Assembly: GCF_024105635.1 (NCBI RefSeq) | Contig: NZ_WYDQ01000002.1 | Coordinates: 62,001-126,000 of the forward strand | Source of the DNA: Oceanicola sp. 502str15 | GTDB taxonomy: Bacteria; Pseudomonadota; Alphaproteobacteria; Rhodobacterales; Rhodobacteraceae | DNA length: 64,000 bases | Direction of reading: 5' to 3' | Shown here: positions 25,655 to 35,274 of the stretch, piece by piece | How the letters are laid out: the number at the start of each line of letters is the position of its first letter | How positions within the stretch are numbered: the first letter of the stretch is position 1 | Position numbers and translations under genes: made by a program | The notes under the pieces: generated by a model | The model's input: the letters and a program-made list of their open reading frames with translations, nothing else | Told to the model about the DNA's origin: nothing | Databases searched by the model: none

Positions 25655-25855
25655 TCATGCACGGCGAGTGCGACTTGATGCAGAGTCTTCGTAGACAACG
25701 TCTCCCCGTGGTCGGTCCATCCAGAAGAAGGCTTGTTCACCCGTGTTCCACTCGTAAAGCCATCCAACGGCAACTCGAGAGGTTCGGTCGAGGATCCGAC
25801 CCACGGCCCGTGCCTCAAGCCTTTGCTGTACATCGTACATCGAAGCGTTTTCCAC
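25655..25855 (-). CDS. Small hypothetical protein, GTG start
   Basis: 66 residues, starting at GTG 25855 behind GGGGGA with 5-6 bp spacing. The sequence SMYDVQQRLEARAVGRILDR followed by VAVGWLYEWNTGEQAFFWMDRP looks protein-like (amphipathic helix, then two strands). No family was recognised. A competing frame on the same strand (25615-25914) looks less natural. Confidence 0.4.
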   Translation of the reverse strand: MENASMYDVQQRLEARAVGRILDRTSRVAVGWLYEWNTGEQAFFWMDRPRGDVVYEDSASSRTRRA

Positions 25856-25987
25856 AGCTTTCCCCCTTCATGATCACCTTGGGTGTGAGCCGGTCTTTCT
25901 TGCACCGAGCACATCGTCAGGCTGTATCCTGCGTTGAGATAGAATCACGAAACGATCCGAACCGAGACGAACACGAACGAAACGGAG

Positions 25988-27634
25988 ATGCCGAAGCCGT
26001 TGATTAAGAACGGAAAATATTATGTCCCGCCGCCGGACGATGGCGCTGATTTCAAGGCCATGTTTCAGCGAGTGGTTGCCGCCGGAGCTGGTCGTCCGGT
26101 TGACCGGGCCGGGTTTCCCCTCAGTCAGTGGACCCCTGAGTTGTTGGCCGAGGCCATATCGAGCATCGACATCAATCGCGCGGCCGTTGATCTCCGGACT
26201 GTACAGCTTTGGTTTCAGGACAATGAAAGAGGCATCAGCGCCGACAACATCCGCTGGCTCGCGCGCATCTTTGGATGTGGTGATCCCGATGCGTCGGGCG
26301 CGTGGCAGGTGGAGATTAGTGCGGCGAACAGAAGGCTTGCAGCCAAACGCAAGCGCAAATCGTTCGCCCAATTTACAGAGGACATGCCGTCAGTGGGCAG
26401 GATTGATCAGACCGGCTTACAGTCCGATCTGGCTGGCAAACTGGAAGGCGGTGGGCGCGGCGATCATGAACGGAGCCTGGCAAAGGTTGCCGAAGCTCTG
26501 TTCATTGGCACAGGGTCACTGACCTTGCCGATCGCGATCTGGACCATCGGCGGACTGCTTTGGCTACTAACTTACATCGTGGGGGTTCACTCGGTCACCT
26601 ATAGCCCGATTGAGGGAATTGCAAAGCAAGTCGGCTTCCTCTGGGCTCCGAGCTGGACGCTGGACAGGATGCTCTTCATTGCGCTTTGCAGCATGTCGGT
26701 GTCTGGGACCCTGACCTACTGGAAGGAGCAGCGCCGTCAGCTAGAGAGGTCCGGAGGTACTGGTTCCGGGGCAAACGGCCCGTGGGCCGACAAGCTCAGA
26801 AACTTTGAGCCATCCTTTTGGACGTTGCTGTTCGTGTGCGTGGTGATCGTGTTCCTGGTGCAATGGACCGGCGTGTATCTGCGTCCTCTTATGCGCGGCA
26901 CTATTGGCCGCGCGATGGTCGATTGGATCATCGTGGCTCTTGTGAGGCCGGATGTTGTAACTGTTTTGGAAGCGGTCGCTCTTTCTGGGCTCGCCAACCT
27001 GTACTCCGGCTTCGTCTATTGGTGCTACTTTTGCGGCCTGCTGTTGCTATACTTGGTGGCGAGCGACTACCGTGACATCGGCACCGACCTAAACCTCCAC
27101 AAAAGTCGTGAAGATCAGGTCGTGCTCCTCAGAACCGGTGGGAAGATCCTATCCGGCATTTACCGGAGCGTTGTTCTCGGGTTGTTGGCAGCTACTTCGA
27201 TAAAGCTCAACGCGGTCTACCTGATTTCAGATGCAGACAACCTCCTGTCGTGGCTCATCAACGACACTCTCGATTTGTCAGGGGCCGGGGACACAGGATG
27301 GGGATGGCTTGAAGGAAGCCCTTCAGCGTTCATGACCAGCTTCTTCGTGCTATTCATCACCTGTTTTACCTTCTTCATCAGCCTTATGAAAATCACGCAG
27401 GTCTTTGATGTCGCCCTGCGATCAAATGCGACGGCTGGCTCCGGGCACGAACGCCGGACCGAAGATCTAGTGAGGGTCACCCGAAATGCGGGGCGAAGCA
27501 TGGCTGGAGTGGTCCTCGTTCTCGCAGCCAATTTCTTTCTGATCGGACAGTTTCGCGGATTCTCCGTTGTTCTGCTGGGCAGTGTTTCGGTCGCATTGGT
27601 CAGCATGGTCAAAACGCGTTGGAGACAGACATGA
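25988..27634 (+). CDS. rcgA: RcgA-like membrane protein with N-terminal helix-turn-helix
   Basis: 548 residues. Residues ~45-110 resemble an XRE-type HTH (WTPELLAEAISSIDINRAAVDL, VQLWFQDNERGISADNIRWLARIFGCG). A basic linker follows (NRRLAAKRKRKS), then at least seven hydrophobic segments between ~175 and 545 (TLPIAIWTIGGLLWLLTYIVG, LLFVCVVIVFLVQWTGVYL, FVYWCYFCGLLLLYLVAS and others). I recall this layout, paired with an alpha/beta hydrolase, as annotated 'RcgA family putative transporter' in roseobacters; that is memory, not a search. The coupling (ATGA, 27631-27634) to the downstream hydrolase is clear. The protein could be a membrane-bound regulator that senses or transports the hydrolase's substrate. 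Confidence 0.65.
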   Translation: MPKPLIKNGKYYVPPPDDGADFKAMFQRVVAAGAGRPVDRAGFPLSQWTPELLAEAISSIDINRAAVDLRTVQLWFQDNERGISADNIRWLARIFGCGDPDASGAWQVEISAANRRLAAKRKRKSFAQFTEDMPSVGRIDQTGLQSDLAGKLEGGGRGDHERSLAKVAEALFIGTGSLTLPIAIWTIGGLLWLLTYIVGVHSVTYSPIEGIAKQVGFLWAPSWTLDRMLFIALCSMSVSGTLTYWKEQRRQLERSGGTGSGANGPWADKLRNFEPSFWTLLFVCVVIVFLVQWTGVYLRPLMRGTIGRAMVDWIIVALVRPDVVTVLEAVALSGLANLYSGFVYWCYFCGLLLLYLVASDYRDIGTDLNLHKSREDQVVLLRTGGKILSGIYRSVVLGLLAATSIKLNAVYLISDADNLLSWLINDTLDLSGAGDTGWGWLEGSPSAFMTSFFVLFITCFTFFISLMKITQVFDVALRSNATAGSGHERRTEDLVRVTRNAGRSMAGVVLVLAANFFLIGQFRGFSVVLLGSVSVALVSMVKTRWRQT

Positions 27635-28569
27635 TGGAAACAGCACCGTTCTATGCTGAAATTGCGGAAGCCCCGCCCGATACCGCTGCATACTGGGTCC
27701 GCGCGGAGGATGGCACAAAACTCCGGGTGGCACAGAGTCTCTCCGATGGGCCGGAGAAGGGTACTATCCTGGTGTTTCCAGGGCGAACGGAGTTTATCGA
27801 AACCTTCGGTCGGACGATGGAGGAGTTTGCGGTGCTCGGCTACTCGACACTAGTCCTCGATTGGCGTGGTCACGGTCTTTCCGACCGCATCGCCCATGAT
27901 CCGCAGCTTGGCCACGTCGGGCGGTTTTCCGACTATCAGCTCGACGTCGCGGCAATGGTTCAAGCTGCTCGTCAGCTTGGAATGCCCGAACCTTGGTATC
28001 TGCTTGGAAACTCCATGGGGGCGTGTATCGGGCTTCGGGCCCTTATCGATGGGTTGCCTGTATCCGCCTGCGCCTTTTGTGCGCCGATGTGGGACATCAA
28101 GCTATCACTGATGGCTCGCCTGCTCGCATGGCCCGTAAGCTGGGCCGCGTCTGTCACTGGCAAGGGTGAACGATACGCACCCGGACATTCAGGCGAGAGT
28201 TATATCCTAAGCGTGGACTACCCAAGTAACCGACGCACGAACGATGAAGGCATGTATCGGTACATGGTCCGACAGGCCGAAGCTGCACCTGAGCTGCACA
28301 CCGGAGGCCCGAGCATGACGTGGCTGCACCAGGTCTTGCGAGAAAGCAGGAAACTCTCCAAAGCCCCATCGCCGAACTTGCCATGCATAAGCTTTTGCCC
28401 TGAGGAAGACGCACTCGTAAGCCTACCTGCCGTCCAGAGCCGGATGGCACGCTGGCCCGAGGGTACGCTCGAGTTCATTCCCGGTGCGAAGCACAATCTA
28501 TTGCTGGAAGAGGCAAAGATACGCGGGCGCATCCTCGCCAAGATCTGCGACGTTTTCGAAAGAGCATAG
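27631..28569 (+). CDS. rcgR: Alpha/beta hydrolase, RcgR-like (lipase or lactonase type)
   Basis: 312 residues. Start ATG 27631 overlaps the upstream stop as ATGA. Alpha/beta-hydrolase fold: oxyanion region VFPGRTEF, strand VLDWRGHGLS, nucleophile elbow GNSMG (Ser128), acidic residue in FCPEEDALVS and His in PGAKHNLLLEEA. It resembles lysophospholipase L2 (PldB)-type enzymes. The partner of the HTH-membrane protein is annotated in roseobacters, as far as I recall, as 'RcgR family putative quorum lactone hydrolase'. No signal peptide, so it acts in the cytosol. The actual substrate (lysolipid, acyl-homoserine lactone or other ester) is unknown. Confidence 0.75.
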   Translation: MMETAPFYAEIAEAPPDTAAYWVRAEDGTKLRVAQSLSDGPEKGTILVFPGRTEFIETFGRTMEEFAVLGYSTLVLDWRGHGLSDRIAHDPQLGHVGRFSDYQLDVAAMVQAARQLGMPEPWYLLGNSMGACIGLRALIDGLPVSACAFCAPMWDIKLSLMARLLAWPVSWAASVTGKGERYAPGHSGESYILSVDYPSNRRTNDEGMYRYMVRQAEAAPELHTGGPSMTWLHQVLRESRKLSKAPSPNLPCISFCPEEDALVSLPAVQSRMARWPEGTLEFIPGAKHNLLLEEAKIRGRILAKICDVFERA

Positions 28570-28588
28570 GAGACGGATAGAACTTGAT

Positions 28589-28605
28589 CTTCCCGCGTCG
28601 GGAAG
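28589..28605. terminator. Short hairpin after the hydrolase gene
   Basis: CTTCCCG-CGT-CGGGAAG, a 7-bp perfect stem with a 3-nt loop, 20 bp after the hydrolase stop and before the convergent ETF-QO pseudogene. No T-tract follows, so termination would be weak or Rho-assisted. Confidence 0.35.
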
Positions 28606-28696
28606 GGCGCTCCGAGCGGCAAAGGAAGGTCACCCATAAGTAATGTTATGCGTATTATACCACTGTGCGCGACGACCAACGTACGAGCAAGTGCAC

Positions 28697-30293
28697 TCAC
28701 ATGTTCGGGTAGTTCGGCCCGTCGCCGCCCTGGGGCACGGTCCAGTTGATGTTCTGCGGCGGGTCCTTGATGTCGCAGGTCTTGCAGTGCACGCAGTTCT
28801 GGAAGTTGATCACGAACTCCGGGCTGCCGTCCTTCTCCACCACCTCGTAGGCGCCGGCAGGGCAGTAACGTTGCGCCGGCTCGGCGAATTGCAGAGTGAA
28901 CTGGATCGGAACGCTCGGATCCTTCAGCTTCAGGTGGCAGGGCTGGCTTTCCTCGTGGTTCGTCATCGAGAACGACACGTTGGTCAGCCGGTCGAAGCTC
29001 AGTTTGCCATCCGGCTTGGGGTAGTCGATCGGGGTGTGGTCGGCCGCGAGCCCGGTGGCCTCGGCATAATTCCTGCCATTACCCATGGTGCCGAAAAAGC
29101 TGAACCCGAAGAGGTTGTTCGTCCACATGTCGAGCCCGCCATGCCCGAGCGACGGCCAGAGCCCCCACTTCGACCACATCGGCTTCACGTTCCGCATCTT
29201 CTTAAGGTCGGCGCCAATCGAGCCCCGCCTGGATCGCCTCCCACGCGGCCTCCGCGGCGGCCTTGCCCGAGAGCATCGCGTTGTGGTTGCCCTTGATCCG
29301 CGGCACGTTGACCATGCCCACCGAGCAGCCCAGCAGCGCCACGCCCGGCGCCACCATCTTCGGCATCGACTGGTAGCCCCTCTCGGAATTCGCCCGCGCG
29401 CCATTGGCCACGCGTATGCCGCCCTCCAGCAGCTCCGCCACCATCGGGTGATGTTTGAACCGCTGGAACTCCATGTAGGGGAAGAGATAGGGGTTCTTGT
29501 AGTTCAGGTGCACCACGAAACCCACGTAAACCTAATTGTTCTCAAGATGATAGATGAAGCTGCCGCCACCAGCGTTGCCGCCCAGCGGCCAGCCCATCGT
29601 GTGGGTCACCGTGCCCTCGCGGTGCTTGGCCGAGTCGATCTCCCAGATCTCCTTTATGCCCAGCCCGTATTTTTGCGGCTCCTTGCCCTCGGCCAGCCCG
29701 TACTTGCCGAACACTTCTTTGGCGAGCGGGCCCCGCACGCCTTCGCTGAGGAACACTTACTTCCCGTTCAGCACCATCCCCGGCTCGTAGCCGTCGCCCT
29801 GGGTGCCATCGGGGTTCTTGCCGAACTCGCCGGCCACTACGCCCTTCACCCGGTCGCCCTCGTAGACCAGCTCGCTGCACGCCATGCCAGGGAACACCTC
29901 GACCCCCTGCGCCTCGGCCTGCTCCGCCATCCAGCGGCAGACGTTGCCCATGGAAACGATGTAGTTGCCGTGGTTGTTTATCAGCGGCGGCATGGGCGTG
30001 TTGGGCACCCGCAGCGCGCCCTCCTCGCCGAGAATGTAGGAGTTGTCCTTCGTCACCGGCACGTTCAGCGGCGCGGCCTTCTCCTTCCAGTCGGCGATGA
30101 GCGCATCGAGGCCCGACGGGTCCAGCACCGCCCCCGAGAGGATATGCGTCCCCATCTCCGAGCCCTTCTCCAGCACCACCACGTCGAGATCCGCATCGAG
30201 CTGCTTGAGCCGGATCGCCGCAGAAAGCCCCGCCGGACCGGCCCCCACGATCACCACGTCGTAGTCCATGGATTCGCGTTCGATCTCGGCCAT
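28697..30293 (-). pseudogene. Electron transfer flavoprotein-ubiquinone oxidoreductase, broken
   Basis: Reading from ATG 30293, the protein follows ETF-QO (FAD site [32 protein letters not shown]). It then stops at TAA 29757-29759, where Tyr is expected ([12 protein letters not shown]), and at TAG 29532-29534, where Gln is expected (LENN-Q-VYVGFVVHLNY). Near 29215-29222 an out-of-frame deletion of roughly 50 bp removes the AIQAG-to-DLKK linker. The frame resumes to the normal C terminus with the [4Fe-4S] ligands (NCVHCKTCDI) and GPNYPNM. The intact enzyme passes electrons from ETF to ubiquinone. Three separate lesions with otherwise good conservation indicate a fairly recent loss. It lies beside intact etfBA. 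Confidence 0.9.
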
Positions 30294-30368
30294 GGGGCAT
30301 TCCTTTGCTCACTTTTCCGCCTCGGTCCAGCAAGGCCAGATCTGGAGCGAACGTGTTTTCGGCCCTGC

Positions 30369-31295
30369 TCAGAGCTTTTCGATCAGCTCCGGCACCGCAG
30401 TGAAGAGGTCTGCGACGAGGCCGTAGTCGGCGACCTGGAAGATCGGGGCCTCTTCGTCCTTGTTGATCGCCACGATCACCTTGGAGTCCTTCATGCCCGC
30501 GAGGTGCTGGATCGCGCCGGAGATGCCGACCGCGACGTAGAGGTCGGGGGCGACCACCTTGCCGGTCTGGCCGACCTGCCAGTCGTTCGGGGCGAAGCCG
30601 GAGTCGACCGCGGCGCGCGAGGCACCCACGGCGGCGCCGAGCTTGTCGGCGAGCTTCTCGATCAGCGCGAAGTCCTCTTCCGAGCCCACGCCACGGCCGC
30701 CGGAGACGACGATGCCGGCGGAGGTTAGCTCGGGGCGGTCGCTCTCGGCCACCTTGTCTTCGACCCATTCGGAGAGGCCGGGGTTGTCGGCTGCGGAGGC
30801 GGTTTCGACTGAGGCCGAACCGCCCTCACCGGCGGCGTCGAAGGTGGAGGTTCGGAAGGTGATAACCTTCTTTTCATCCTTCGACTTCACGGTCTGGATC
30901 GCGTTCCCGGCGTAGATCGGACGCTCGAAGGTGTCGGCGTCGACAACGCCGGACACGTCCGAAAGGATCATCACATCGAGCAGGGCGGCGACGCGGGGCA
31001 TCACGTTCTTTGCATCGGTCGTGGCGGGGGCGACGATGTGCGAGTAGTCACCCGCAAGCGAGACGATCAGCGCGGCGGTCGGCTCGGCAAGACGGTGGCC
31101 CAGCGAAGCGTCTTCGGCGACGAGCACCTCGGCCACGCCGTCAATCTTGGCAGCGGCCTCACCGGCGGCAGAGGCAGAGGCCCCGGCGCAGAGCACGGTC
31201 ACATCACCCAGAGATTTGGCAGCAGAGACGGCCTTGGCGGTGGCGTCCATCGCCAGCTCGCCATCGGTCACTTCGGCAAGAAGGAGAACAGCCAT
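30369..31295 (-). CDS. etfA: Electron transfer flavoprotein alpha subunit
   Basis: 308 residues. N-terminal domain ([21 protein letters not shown]) and the C-terminal FAD-binding domain with [66 protein letters not shown] and [25 protein letters not shown], the classic EtfA signature. With EtfB it accepts electrons from acyl-CoA dehydrogenases, such as the one at 36576-37718. The start overlaps the etfB stop by 1 bp. The normal next partner, ETF-QO, is a pseudogene 75 bp downstream. Confidence 0.95.
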   Translation of the reverse strand: MAVLLLAEVTDGELAMDATAKAVSAAKSLGDVTVLCAGASASAAGEAAAKIDGVAEVLVAEDASLGHRLAEPTAALIVSLAGDYSHIVAPATTDAKNVMPRVAALLDVMILSDVSGVVDADTFERPIYAGNAIQTVKSKDEKKVITFRTSTFDAAGEGGSASVETASAADNPGLSEWVEDKVAESDRPELTSAGIVVSGGRGVGSEEDFALIEKLADKLGAAVGASRAAVDSGFAPNDWQVGQTGKVVAPDLYVAVGISGAIQHLAGMKDSKVIVAINKDEEAPIFQVADYGLVADLFTAVPELIEKL

Positions 31296-32053
31296 CAGAT
31301 AACCCCCTTTTCTTTGAGTTTCGCCACCAGCGCATCGACATCGGCCACGATCTCGCCTGCCTGGCGGGTTTCGGGCTCGGAGGTTTTCACCACTTCGAGG
31401 CGCGGGGAGACGTCGACGCCGTAGTCGGCGGCGGTCTTTTCGTCCAAGGGCTTCTTCTTGGCCTTCATGATGTTGGGCAGCGACGCGTAGCGCGGCTCGT
31501 TGAGGCGCAGATCGACGGTGACGATGGCGGGCATCTTCACCTTGATGGTCTGCAGGCCGCCATCGACCTCGCGGGTCACAACGGCGCTGTCCCCCTCGAC
31601 CTTCACCTCGGAGGCGAAGGTGGCCTGGCTCCAGCCGAGCAGGGCCGAAAGCATCTGGCCGGTGGCGTTCATGTCGTTGTCGATCGCCTGCTTGCCGGCG
31701 AGCACGAGGCCCGGCTGTTCTTCTTCGACGACCTTGGCGAGGATCTTGGCGACGGCGAGCGGCTCGATGTCCTGATGCACATCATCGGCGGCCACGACCA
31801 GGATCGCCCGGTCGGCGCCCATGGCGAGTGCGGTGCGCAGCGTTTCCTGAGCCTGTTTCACGCCGATCGACACGGCGATCACCTCGTCGGCGGTTCCGGC
31901 CTCTTTCAGCCGGATCGCCTCTTCGACGGCAATCTCGTCGAAGGGGTTCATCGACATCTTCACATTGGCAAGATCGACACCGCTTCCGTCCGATTTGACA
32001 CGGACCTTCACGTTGTAGTCGATCACCCGTTTCACAGGCACAAGCACCTTCAT
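31295..32053 (-). CDS. etfB: Electron transfer flavoprotein beta subunit
   Basis: 252 residues. Start ATG 32053 gives [20 protein letters not shown], the standard EtfB opening. [18 protein letters not shown] and the nucleotide (AMP) loop region [20 protein letters not shown] and [25 protein letters not shown] are all family hallmarks. It forms the heterodimer with EtfA. No distinct promoter motif was found in the 271 bp upstream. Confidence 0.95.
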   Translation of the reverse strand: MKVLVPVKRVIDYNVKVRVKSDGSGVDLANVKMSMNPFDEIAVEEAIRLKEAGTADEVIAVSIGVKQAQETLRTALAMGADRAILVVAADDVHQDIEPLAVAKILAKVVEEEQPGLVLAGKQAIDNDMNATGQMLSALLGWSQATFASEVKVEGDSAVVTREVDGGLQTIKVKMPAIVTVDLRLNEPRYASLPNIMKAKKKPLDEKTAADYGVDVSPRLEVVKTSEPETRQAGEIVADVDALVAKLKEKGVI

Positions 32054-32324
32054 TTGCACGGTCCTTATAGTTTCGGGTGGTCGCAGGCTATGCAGACCCC
32101 GACAGTGTTTCGTTGTGGTGATCCCGCCTCCAGCGGAACGAAGTGAGGTCGCATGTCGCAATCGGTGTCAGACCACTGGACTCAATCCTACCTAAGCGCA
32201 AGGCAGCCTCCCGGGCAGTTCAGCGGCCAATAGTCTTTGCATCGGGCGGTCCGGGTTCCGGCCCGGCGCAAATCAAACGAAGAACTTCAGTTTCAAAAAA
32301 TCCCACCAAGGCGGAGGAGCAAGC

Positions 32325-33446
32325 CTAACAGCGGACCATGCCAGACATCAGCCGTCTTGCAGTTCTGTATGCGGTTATGGATTTGATTGCTCCGTGGTCA
32401 ATTTCTGCGGCAAGAGGCAGTACACCGCTTGGGTGCCGAACTCTCAGGCACGCGATGTCCGCGCCGTCTCTTAGTGAGCTCCGAACCAATGTTCCGTCGA
32501 CGGCCGAGGCCGCGGCCAAACATAGGGCACCGGTCAAGGGTGTCGCCAGGTGGGGTTGATCCATCGAGATCATTCGGATGACGATGTCACAATCCTCTCT
32601 GTCGGGCCATGCGACCGGATCCGGCCGTGCAACCAGACAGATCAAGGGCATATTGGTCACTCGGGTCAGCGCCTCGGATCGATTGCCGATGAGGCCCATT
32701 TCAACACCGGCAGCAGCCCGAAGTGAAATCAGCCTGTTCATCAGCGCCCTGTCATTGCCGATGGCCGAAGGAGTCTCGCGTCCGGTCAGGGCCAGGCTTC
32801 GCGCCTCAACGAAACAGACCGGGTTGGCGGCATCGACCAACGAAACCTCCAGGGTCTGATCCTCCAGGGTCAGGTGTTGGCGCGGCAGGCCCCCGGGCAG
32901 GAGTTTTCCGGTCGCCGCGCCTGCGGGGTCCATGAAATCGAGACGTATCGGCGCGCCGGTGCCTGCGACACCTGGCAGCACGAAATCTCCGTGTTCAACG
33001 CTGCGCCCATCGCTCACGGGGAAGCTGGAGCGAATGATCTTTCCGGTGTTCGTGTTGTGAATACGAACCACGGCCTCAGCGCCCTTCGCCGACACCAGAC
33101 CTTCATCGACGGCGAACGGACCGACTGCGGAGGAGATGTTTCCGCAGTTTCCACGGTAACCGATGCTCGGCGATGTGACCGAGACCTGAGCGAAGGTATA
33201 ATCGACATCGACATCTTCGCGGCTGGGCGGGCCAATGACCGCGATCTTGGAGAGCGAAGAGATACCACCGCCCATGCCGTTCAACTGACGCTGATTGGGG
33301 TCAGGGCTGCCGATCGCACGCAGGAAATAGGGCGTCCAGGCAGCGTAACCGTCATCGGGCGTGGCGTCCGGAAGATCATGGCGGTGGAACATGAGCGCTC
33401 GGCTCGTGCCACCGCGCATGTAGACCGCTGGCAGCTCGCTGATCAT
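32325..33446 (-). CDS. PrpF-family isomerase/tautomerase
   Basis: 373 residues. PrpF/DUF453 signature: LPAVYMRGGTSRALMFH at the N terminus, QLNGMGGGISSLSKIAVIG, and YRGNCGNISSAVGPFAVDEG with the conserved Cys. PrpF proteins move double bonds in unsaturated tri- and dicarboxylates (aconitate/2-methylaconitate, 4-oxalomesaconate). The start overlaps the stop of the lyase gene by 4 bp. In the context of gentisate dioxygenase and a methylisocitrate-lyase-like enzyme it may isomerise the C4-C6 unsaturated acid left after ring cleavage (inference). Confidence 0.88.
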   Translation of the reverse strand: MISELPAVYMRGGTSRALMFHRHDLPDATPDDGYAAWTPYFLRAIGSPDPNQRQLNGMGGGISSLSKIAVIGPPSREDVDVDYTFAQVSVTSPSIGYRGNCGNISSAVGPFAVDEGLVSAKGAEAVVRIHNTNTGKIIRSSFPVSDGRSVEHGDFVLPGVAGTGAPIRLDFMDPAGAATGKLLPGGLPRQHLTLEDQTLEVSLVDAANPVCFVEARSLALTGRETPSAIGNDRALMNRLISLRAAAGVEMGLIGNRSEALTRVTNMPLICLVARPDPVAWPDREDCDIVIRMISMDQPHLATPLTGALCLAAASAVDGTLVRSSLRDGADIACLRVRHPSGVLPLAAEIDHGAIKSITAYRTARRLMSGMVRC

Positions 33447-34351
33447 TTCGGAGTCTCGGGAACGAGAGAGGCGACGAGGGAACGATCAAGCGCCTCGAAG
33501 TCGTTCAGCCCGATCAACTCGTAAAGCTCGGCGCGGGTTTGCATCTGGTCGAGCATCCCGCCCGTGCCACCCTCGCTGGCGATGTGGCGGTAGAGCGCGT
33601 CTTGCGCCTTGTTGGCCACCCGCAGCGAACTCACGGGCCATATGACCATCTTGAAGCCCATGTCTTCGAAGGACTTGGCAGTGGTATGGGGCGTGCGTCC
33701 GAACTCCGTCATATTGGCGAGGAGGGGCACCTTCACACGACTGGCAAAGGTGCGGAATGCATCATGGTTCTCCAGCGCTTCGGGAAAGATCGCATCGGCA
33801 CCAGCCTCGATATAGCGCTGGGCGCGGGCGATTGCCCCCTCGATGCCTTCCGAGGCCGCAGCGTCGGTGCGGGCCACGATGCGCAGGTGGCGCCGGGCTT
33901 TCCGGGCGGCCGCGATTTTGGCTGCCATGTCATCCACGTTGGCGAGGCGCTTGTCGTTCAGGTGGCCGCATTTCTTGGGCAGTATCTGATCTTCGATCTG
34001 AACGGCTGCCGCGCCGGCTTCTTCGAAGGCGCGCACCATGTGCATCACGTTCAGAGCCTCGCCGTAGCCGGTATCCCCATCGACGAGGATGGGCAGCCCA
34101 CTGGCGCGCCAGATCTGACGGATGAAGCCGCAAACGTCCTCAATGGTCAGGATGCCCAGGTCGGGCAGCGCCATGCTTGCGCTCATGGCGGCTCCGGAAA
34201 GGTAGAGCGCATCAAAGCCGGCAGACTTGGCCTGAAGAGCAGACATGCCGTTGTGAGCGCCCGGCATTCGCAGGATTTCAGGCCGATCCAGAAGCATTTG
34301 AAAGGTTTCTCCGGCCGGTCTGTCCGGGTAGTCTTCGGCCAACAGGTACAT
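33443..34351 (-). CDS. Isocitrate lyase/PEP mutase-family C-C lyase
   Basis: 302 residues. TIM-barrel enzyme with LYLSGAAMSASMALPDLGILT, the metal site LVDGDTGYGEALNVMHMVRAFEEAGAAAVQIEDQILPKKCGH (residues ~90-135) and IVARTDAAASEG. KKCGH is the active-site loop of methylisocitrate and dimethylmalate lyases. Likely reaction: cleavage of an alkylated (di)malate-type acid to pyruvate plus a smaller acid. It is 28 bp after the FAH-family hydrolase gene and overlaps the PrpF gene, so all are co-transcribed. Exact substrate unknown. Confidence 0.88.
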   Translation of the reverse strand: MYLLAEDYPDRPAGETFQMLLDRPEILRMPGAHNGMSALQAKSAGFDALYLSGAAMSASMALPDLGILTIEDVCGFIRQIWRASGLPILVDGDTGYGEALNVMHMVRAFEEAGAAAVQIEDQILPKKCGHLNDKRLANVDDMAAKIAAARKARRHLRIVARTDAAASEGIEGAIARAQRYIEAGADAIFPEALENHDAFRTFASRVKVPLLANMTEFGRTPHTTAKSFEDMGFKMVIWPVSSLRVANKAQDALYRHIASEGGTGGMLDQMQTRAELYELIGLNDFEALDRSLVASLVPETPK

Positions 34352-34379
34352 AATTCGATCCTTTCCGAAGCCGTGATGT

Positions 34380-35270
34380 TCAGTTTTCAGGTTTGTTCCA
34401 AACAGGATGCGCGCCGAGATCGCCCGCCAGCACCTCGAGGGCCAGTTCGCCCAGACCGCTGACGCTGCTCACCAGCCGATCGCCCGGCTGGATGGGGCCG
34501 ACACCGGCTGGCGTTCCAGTTGCGATGACATCGCCCGGAAACAGGGTCATGACTGCAGAGGCCATCTCCACCATGCCCGGAATGTCGACCTTGAGGTCGT
34601 GTGTGTTTGCCTCCTGCCTGACATCACCGTTGACGGTCAGCCTGAGATCGAGGTCATTCGGATCGGCGATCTCGTCTGCGGTAACGATGGTTGGTCCGAG
34701 GGGGCAAAAGCTATCATAGGATTTGCGCATCACCCGTTCTTCGCGGCCGCGCACCACCACATCGACGAGGCATGCATACCCAAAAATGTGATCGTAGGCT
34801 TCGGCCCGGGTGATCCCCCGGCCACCGCGACCGATGATGATCGCCATTTCGCACTCGTGATGAATTTCGCGGCCTTCGATGGGCGGAAGGATGATCGGGT
34901 CTTCCGGGCCGGAAAGGCTTGAGTTTGACTTGAGGAAAAACCCTTGCCCGGCGGCGTCGAAGGTGGAGATGAGGCCGACCTTGGTGCGCCGTTGCTCGGC
35001 GATGTGCGCGTCATAATTGGCGGGGAAGGCCACAACCTTGTTCGGCCAATCAATCGGACAATCGAGCCGGACCTCGGCCAATGGAAGCCTTGGGGCCGAC
35101 CTGACCATCTCGGCGATCGCATCGGGGTCATCTCCATGTCGCCCGATGAGAGAGACCATTCCGACTGGGGGCCATGCGACCGGATCACACCCGGCCGGGC
35201 CGGTGATGTCGGCAATCTCGTTTCCTTCGATCACGCCGATGCGTCCCTCGTTGAACCTTGCAAGCCGCAT
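34380..35270 (-). CDS. Fumarylacetoacetate hydrolase-family protein (fumaryl/maleylpyruvate hydrolase candidate)
   Basis: 296 residues from ATG 35270. The C-terminal FAH domain is clear: NKVVAFPANYDAHIAEQ, metal ligands in EGREIHHECEMAIIIGR, YACLVDVVVRGREERVMRKSYDSFCPLGPTIVTADEI and GDVIATGTPAGVGPIQPGD. FAH-family enzymes hydrolyse fumarylpyruvate or maleylpyruvate in the gentisate pathway. It lies 4 bp downstream of gentisate dioxygenase, which supports that role. No glutathione-dependent maleylpyruvate isomerase is nearby, so direct hydrolysis of the cis ring-cleavage product is possible. Confidence 0.9.
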   Translation of the reverse strand: MRLARFNEGRIGVIEGNEIADITGPAGCDPVAWPPVGMVSLIGRHGDDPDAIAEMVRSAPRLPLAEVRLDCPIDWPNKVVAFPANYDAHIAEQRRTKVGLISTFDAAGQGFFLKSNSSLSGPEDPIILPPIEGREIHHECEMAIIIGRGGRGITRAEAYDHIFGYACLVDVVVRGREERVMRKSYDSFCPLGPTIVTADEIADPNDLDLRLTVNGDVRQEANTHDLKVDIPGMVEMASAVMTLFPGDVIATGTPAGVGPIQPGDRLVSSVSGLGELALEVLAGDLGAHPVWNKPEN

Positions 35271-35274
35271 TCCG

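Noticed and set aside
25615..25914. 99-codon frame on the minus strand
   Set aside because: Overlaps the better-supported GTG-start frame at 25655-25855 and has less protein-like composition.
28697..30293. Programmed frameshift or stop readthrough in ETF-QO
   Set aside because: Two different stop codons plus a deletion of about 50 bp in a conserved linker are better explained by gene decay; no slippery site or recoding signal was seen.
29085..30728. 547-codon open frame on the plus strand
   Set aside because: Antisense of the ETF-QO pseudogene and etfA; no recognisable domain.
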